DNA of 64,000 nucleotides from NCBI RefSeq assembly GCF_964340395.1, contig NC_135569.1, positions 2,451,400-2,515,399 of the forward strand, read 5' to 3'. The notes beneath the pieces were generated by a model. It had not been told where the DNA came from. It saw nothing but the letters and a program-made list of their open reading frames with translations, and did no database searches. Position numbers and translations under genes: made by a program. Position 1 is the stretch's first letter, and every line of letters starts with the position of its first letter. Origin of the DNA: Glandiceps talaboti. Its lineage: Eukaryota; Hemichordata; Enteropneusta; Spengelidae. This document shows, piece by piece, positions 57,601 to 64,000 of this stretch.

Positions 57601-59988
57601 AATCTTACCAACATTGCTACATTTTATTGTCTGGCTCAATAAAAAATCGTCAAAATATCGCTACATTTTAAAGAATTATACCAATATCATCACATTTTCT
57701 TTGCGAGAGCTAACTGTCGGTGATTTGAACCCTTTAAAAAGCCTTAAAATGTAACAAATTGTTAAGTATGTTGAGTCATGCGATACAATGTAGCAATGTT
57801 AATAAGATGTTTGTCAACTCAGTTGATAAAATATTAATAGAAAGTTTTTGTCGCGCCGTACAATTAACTATTGCCATGTTTTGTCCTGTTAGACGATACA
57901 ATATATAGCAACGTCAACGAGATTGTTTTTGTCACGTCAGACGATAAAATGATAGAGTGTTTAGTAAGATATTTAATGAACCAGAGGATATTGTGTTTCA
58001 AATTAACTGCTTTTTCTATTGTGATGAAGAAACCCTTTACTTTTCGTTGTTACCAATTTAAATCAGCAGAAATGACCTACTTCTTCTGAAATACTAATCT
58101 TCCAAGACATATCTACTCACATCGTTGGCCAAATGTACGTGGTCAATCGAAACATTCTACAACATTATAGAAACTGATATCTAATTGGCCGATACCCCCA
58201 ACTGACATTCAGTAAATCAATCAGAATCGAATACTGTAAATTATTACCCTAGGTCAAAGGTCGCCGACCTTTAAGGGAATCCGGCTTAACTTCAGATATT
58301 CCCAAAGTGAAGGCGAAATCCCTTGAAATAAGAAACACAGCTGGGTTTAGTATCATGGTTTGTCCCACAGTCATAAATTAGAAAACCTTTTAATTTGACA
58401 CGAGTTTACGTTTTCCTGAGTTATTGTAAGTCCACTGAAGCCTCCTTCATTACTGTGAAAAAAATTAATATGACCGTTCCATTGAAAGATATAGCAAGAC
58501 AGCTGTTTGCATTCATATATGTATGCTAATAGGTTCATACAGGAATCGCTATATTCCATGATACCACAGGAATTAACGACCTGAACTTTCCCATGTGTAC
58601 GTTACACCATCCGCTGACATGATTAAAGCGGTAACGCAAAATGGGAAGTTAATAATAATATTTTGCATTATTTTGTTGTTATCGTCACCAAATATTTTCA
58701 GTTTAATAATGAAAACTTTAAACAGAGTCACTTAACTCCATTTGTTGTTTATATAAGTTTCGTCATTCTTTTTTTCTTTTTCTGTTAATTAACGAAGGAA
58801 TGTTTACAAGAGTCAGCTGTAGCTTTAACTTGGTGATAATCATTTAAAAACTAAAGAAGCTAACTTTAAATGAACCAAATACACCGCCGCCGAGCATGCA
58901 CCAACAACTCGGTAAATTATGTGTACTAAACCCTGGCTTTAGAGCAAAAAGAAAGAGACAAATAAATTCATGACTGAGTAAATTTTTTTTTTTTTGTAAT
59001 GATTACTTTGGGACAGCAGGGACGACGCGATAACCGTCAGATATTTTCTTCAAAAGTGACGTATACAACGTAATGCATGTGTAGAACCAACAACAATGTA
59101 TGTGTCGACGCCTTCGATCTCCTCGCATACAAATCATACTGCATTTTGGGTAATCTGATGTGCCGTGCGCTAGTTCAGCGCTACTACAGCAATGTAATGT
59201 CATGGCAATATAGATGTACATTTATTTTGGGATCACATTTTTACTGTGTTTTCCTTATTGAAAAGCAACCAATGTGAGGTCTATAACTCAATTCTTGCTA
59301 GTTTCTTTAAAAAAGGTAAAACGTTTGTTATTGTACGTACAGGAAGCGATTTGTAAACAAACTGGCTACACAGAAGTAATGAATTGTAATCAAATTATTT
59401 ATGCATCACAACGTTTCAGTATATGGGGGAGCGACAGACACACACACAGCGTGGACGTGACATAGTGATTACTTGAGAACCAAGGATGGAATCATGGCCT
59501 TTAAAACAACACTGAGTTGAGCAAAAGGTGGTGTAATATTTGAATAGAAAGACGTCAATTTAGACTGAGTATGACATTCAACCTTTAACACCAATTATGA
59601 CAGGAATATTTCTTAAACGACCGATCTTAGCCTTCTCAGCTATGGAAAAGTACAGTTGACATATTCCATAATTTAACGTACTTCCGACAACCATATTATT
59701 TGCCAGGAAAGAAGACAACACGCATATGATAACATATAGTGTGTAAAGTTTACTCCAGAGGTTAAACTGACAAATAGTAGAGTAATATGGCTCTGGTTAA
59801 ATGGTGATATTATGTACTGCGAACTTTGTAAACTTTACGGGAGTAATGAAATGTATCGGTGACAGTAGTCATATAAAGCTACTAATGACAATTACTACCA
59901 GAAGCTACAACTTGATAACTATAAATAAAAATATAATAAATGTTCATGACAAGGATTATCGTGGCTGCTATTGTCGTCTTTATCGTCT
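54651..59988. other. Gene-poor AT-rich sequence
   Basis: No exon supported. Copies of the GTTGAGCCAGACGATAAAATG repeat lie at 57545-57680 (inverted, three units) and 57755-57960 (forward, decayed). Confidence 0.55.
57545..57960. repeat. Inverted and forward arrays of the 50-bp repeat
   Basis: 57545-57680 reads CATTGCTACATTTTATCGTC, TGGCTC three times with decay. 57755-57960 reads GTTGAGTCATGCGATACAAT and CAGACGATAAAATG forward. Together the two halves form a loose inverted repeat. Confidence 0.75.
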
Positions 59989-59990
59989 CC

Positions 59991-61127
59991 ACCACCACCA
60001 CCACCACCACCACCACCACCACCACCACCACCATTACCACTACCATCACCACCACCATCACCCACAACAACATCACCACCACCACCACCACCAATACCAC
60101 CACCACCATTACCACCACCATCACCACCACCATCATCATCATTACCACCACCACCACCACCACCATTACCACCACCACCACCACCACCATTACCACCACC
60201 ATCACCACCACCATCATCATCATTACCACCACCACCACCACCACCACCACCACCAATACCACCACCACCATTACCACCACCATCACCACCACCATCATCA
60301 TCATTACCACCACCACCACCACCACCACCACCAATACCACCACCACCATTACCACCACCATCACCACCACCATCATCATCATTACCACCACCACCATTAC
60401 CACCACCACCACCACCACCATTACCACCACCATCACCCACAACAACATCATCACCACCACCACCACCACTGCCATCATCACCGTTACCACCACCACCACC
60501 ATTATCACCACCATTACCACCACCACCACCACCACCAGCACTGCCATCATCACCGTTACCACCACCACCATTATCACCACCATTACCACCACCACCACCG
60601 CCACCACCACCACTAACATCATCATCATCATTATCATCATAATCACACCTCCATTACCACCACCACCACCGCCATTATTACAAACACCAACACACCTCCA
60701 CCACTATTATTACCACCACCACCACCACCACCACCACCACCATTACCATTACCGCCACTACCATTATCACCACCCCACCATTACCGCCACCATTCCCACA
60801 ACAACCACCATTACCATCACTGCCACCGTTACCACCACCACTACCACCATCACCACCACCATTACCACCACCATTACCATTACCACCACCATCTCCATCA
60901 TCACCACTATTACCACCATTATCATTACCACCACCACCACCATTACCACCACCACCACCACCACCACTATTATTACCACCACCACCACCACCATCTCCAT
61001 CACCACCACCATTACCACCACCACCATTACCACCACCACCACCACCACCACCACCACTATTATTACCACCATTACCACCACCATCACCACCACCACCACC
61101 ACCACCATCACCATACTACCATCATCT
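59991..61127. repeat. 1.1 kb CCA-rich trinucleotide array with higher-order units
   Basis: (CCA)n interspersed with ATT, ATC and AAT/CAA triplets. Blocks such as ACCACCATTACCACCACCAT, CACCACCACCATCATCATCA, TT recur about every 60-110 bases near 60110-60400, showing duplication of composite blocks. Long His, Thr, Pro, Val or Gly frames exist in all registers because almost no stops can form; they are not genes. Confidence 0.97.
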
Positions 61128-64000
61128 TATTACTTCAGTCTTGCAGACCAATAATGATTCAGACTATTATACAGCACCCTCCTCATATCTTATATTGTTT
61201 TCTCAACAAGTAATATTTCCTGAAACAAACAAACGGACGACTAAAACAAGACATGCACAAAGAAAGTTTTCATGATATTCAACAGTAATATGTCTATGTC
61301 CTTTTGGTTCTCCTTGCCATTATGAATGTGCCATAACATAACCATAGAAGAAAAGTCTTTCAGTTTCAATGATTTCTATATTTCACCATGGTCTAATATG
61401 TAATCATAAATGTCAGTCCTCTGACTTCATAATCCTTACAAAAAATTTAATTATTTTCTTCTGCAAATTCTTTCTCAGTCTCACGCTTTCCCGTCTCCTT
61501 TTGACCCTACCGACTCAAATGTCCTAAAGCTACCAAACTCCGTGACTGTGAAGCGAATACCATTTCTGAATTGCCTCAAAATGAACCGGCGTGGCCTATG
61601 GTAGTAGGATTAACGCTGGAGGCAGTCATCTCTTCTGGATCTCCTCAATATTCTTAGCTCTATACTGATAAGTCATTATTCTTGGCGTCTTTACCCTCCG
61701 GCTATCGGTCTGGGTTTTTAAATACCTCCAGACAGGCATTGTGTATTTCGTTTGACAGGTTACTGGCATTGGTTCAGTGATACACTTCTCTTCATCACAT
61801 AAACACCTGTAGATTCCATATCCAACCCAGCTCTGAGGTCATGCCAACGAAATATGATAGCTGTTTACTTCTCAGCTCGATAATTATTGTAATGTCTGTG
61901 AATAAATCTAATCCAGGGGCAAAAGTGTAGAACAGTGGACTTACTGCATAGCAGATATAGATGAGTATTTAGACTAATGAGTTAGGGTTAGGATAAGGTT
62001 ATGGATAGGAGGTCTCCCTACTATACTTGTACAACCCGTGAAAAAAACACCGGTACGTTTGCTGGAATGAAGTGACTTCACGCATAGGTAAAATACAACT
62101 GATACAAAAACAACAGTACTAGTGAGTGCCTGTGATCATAGACCCTCCACGAAGTGCTAACCAGTACCCCTTATGACGTCATATAATCCCGTGGTCTAGG
62201 TGGGACCGGAAATACCCGAAAACTCTCGAAGTAAATCCGAAGGGAACTGACTGAAAAAGGGTCATTTTAAGGTGTTTGCAGACGCTTTTTAAAAGTTTTA
62301 AAACCAGTATGCGTTTCACAAACATGTCGTCTAGCAAATTAGCGATAGTGAATGTGAGCATTTTGAATCACCTTTAAGTCCTGGGGTCAGTTACGGGCTG
62401 TGCTATTTCTGTCATTTCAAAGTGGAATATTGTTTGAAGGCTAATCACGTAATCTGAGGATAATGACCAATGAAGATGATTATTTAAGAAAAACATGAAT
62501 ATCAAATAGACCTTGGAGTTCTCAAGACGGAAGAATGTTTGTTTTGGGAAACCGCACATGAGTTATCTTGGCTCTGATAACCACATGTGACGTATAAGTT
62601 AGACCAGAGTAATCGTAGGGGACTAATGGTTTGATCCCCAGAGGTCCATTGCATACCGCCCTGGCTATTAGGCAAAATGATTTAAATGGTTGACGGCTAA
62701 CAATGGAAACAAGAAAAGGAGCACTTCTCCTGCAATACACAAAAGTACACTTATGCAACATACTTTGAATTGGCATACCTCTAAAGTTCATTGAGCTGGT
62801 ATATATGAACAAAACCGTGCGATACCATACCTTGAACGGTTAAACTCAGTAAATGGTCCATCTATTTAACTTTGAACAATTGTCAAAACACTTTTCTCGC
62901 CTTTTAGTATTGCCTGACGTGTTTTATTTGTAACATTTTATCCCCATAATGTCAATTTACTGAGGTAGTAACTTAAAGTCTGAATATCGGAGTTGCACTC
63001 TCCTACAGTTGGCAGCAAAACTTCTGGGACATGTCATACATAGTAATGTAATGTATGCATTAAAGACTGCACTCTGTGTCATACCCTTCCTTTTGAAGGT
63101 CAGAGGTCGGGACCGAAAGGTGCGCGGCTATTGCTGTTGTGATTTTTTCCCGACGACCACAGCGGAGCGTCATAAAGTTAATAGCGTAATTTGAACTTAT
63201 CCTGCCTAATGTACGTTCCTTGAAGAAGTCAATCCGGTCCATTGGTTTGGGCTCTGTGAAAACGGACAGACTTGGCTTGGCTAGTACAGCAATCAATATA
63301 TACATATCTAATCACTTAAATATTCACTGGCGATTGTAAATGCATACGTTGGTAGCAGAGAGAGTGTGTCGCCGCTGCCAAGGTAATCTCAACACCTCTC
63401 AAGAAAGACGTAACCTTATTTGAAAGGTATCCGACTACTCGAGGGCCGGTCAAGGTCAAAGGTAACAAAACGACATTTTTATCAAAAGTATGGTATCAAA
63501 CGATTTGCATTTGTCAAGACAAAACTTTTAAAGTTTCATTTTCGTTTATGACATGACATGCATCAGTGAAATGATATACAAAATATATAATAGAAGGGTA
63601 TGTAGACTCCTTAACTAGGTGAGGATAGGCCATAAATGTCCTTGAAGTGTCCGTTCATGCTTTAGAAGTATTTGTTCCTGACGTAAACATTTCGCAAAGC
63701 TAGTAAAGGCCGGGACATAGCGGCCAAACAATACATTTTTTACGACTTTTCGGCTTTTCCTGGTGGTATTTTTCGGTAATGGTTTGATCTTTATAAGTGA
63801 AGAACCATAATGATATATAGCGAAGGGTTGTTTGTTTTGATTACTTTTATGCCCAAACAATGGCAATTTCACTTCAAAACACCAGTAAGGGGAATCGAAT
63901 GTCTGATAATGGCTTCACCTGTACATATTGTACGCCTTTACCTTCACCTGTATGCCAGGCTTTGCATGCCCTGGGTGGCTGATGAAAACCGGCATTTCGA
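61128..64000. other. Intergenic, right edge
   Basis: No gene supported. 62580-62710 (minus) begins GTTAGCCGTCAACC and has a weak B-box-like GGGATCAAACC, which might be a decayed tRNA-related SINE. The rest shows nothing I can name. Confidence 0.5.

Noticed and set aside
59801-61154. Frames of up to 404 residues in the CCA array
   Set aside because: Stop-free by composition; present in several registers and on both strands at once.
62522-62812. Minus-strand 96-residue frame
   Set aside because: Overlaps a possible decayed tRNA-like SINE, and the amino-acid pattern shows no domain.

Overview
The window looks like nuclear DNA from an invertebrate animal, probably marine. It is AT-rich, with split genes (GT-AG introns of about 0.1 to 10 kb), sparse coding sequence, tRNA-derived SINEs, LINE remnants, TA-flanked MITE-like hairpins and very abundant micro- and minisatellites. 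I cannot fix the phylum from sequence alone. The SINE 3' tails and the gene types (a DUF4062-NACHT-TPR protein and a caspase-2-like CARD) fit a deuterostome or lophotrochozoan.

Layout. (1) 1-9.65 kb, minus strand: 5' end of a CARD gene. A likely non-coding exon 1 ends at 9501, and a first coding exon at 1363-1494 encodes the N-terminal half of a CARD. The rest lies beyond the left edge. Its roughly 8 kb first intron carries a 29-copy, 81-bp satellite in perfect register. (2) 10-28.55 kb, plus strand: a complete gene of 23 coding exons encoding a 1,020-residue DUF4062-NACHT-TPR protein with an N-terminal MGCGSS lipidation signal. All exon phases join without a break. At least six of its exon-intron borders have been tandemly duplicated, including exon 10 (NACHT Walker B) as four open copies. 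(3) 29.1-31.5 kb: two direct-repeat tRNA-Phe(GAA) genes (minus), each with the same 32-nt insertion that contains a perfect hairpin; a promoter-like cluster at 30.25-30.33 kb; and a LINE remnant. (4) 32.2-33.9 kb, minus: a membrane protein with one fibronectin-III-like domain and a long cytoplasmic tail. (5) 35.7-48.5 kb, minus: a three-exon coiled-coil gene with a 10.6 kb intron. (6) 49-64 kb: no gene I can support; repeats, including a 1.1 kb CCA-rich array.

How they relate. The CARD gene and the NACHT-TPR gene are transcribed away from each other from a gap of about 0.4-0.6 kb. One end encodes a death-fold adaptor or protease module and the other a STAND-type ATPase, a pairing reminiscent of Apaf-1 and caspase-9. 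This is the strongest systems-level lead in the window; co-regulation and partnership are inference.
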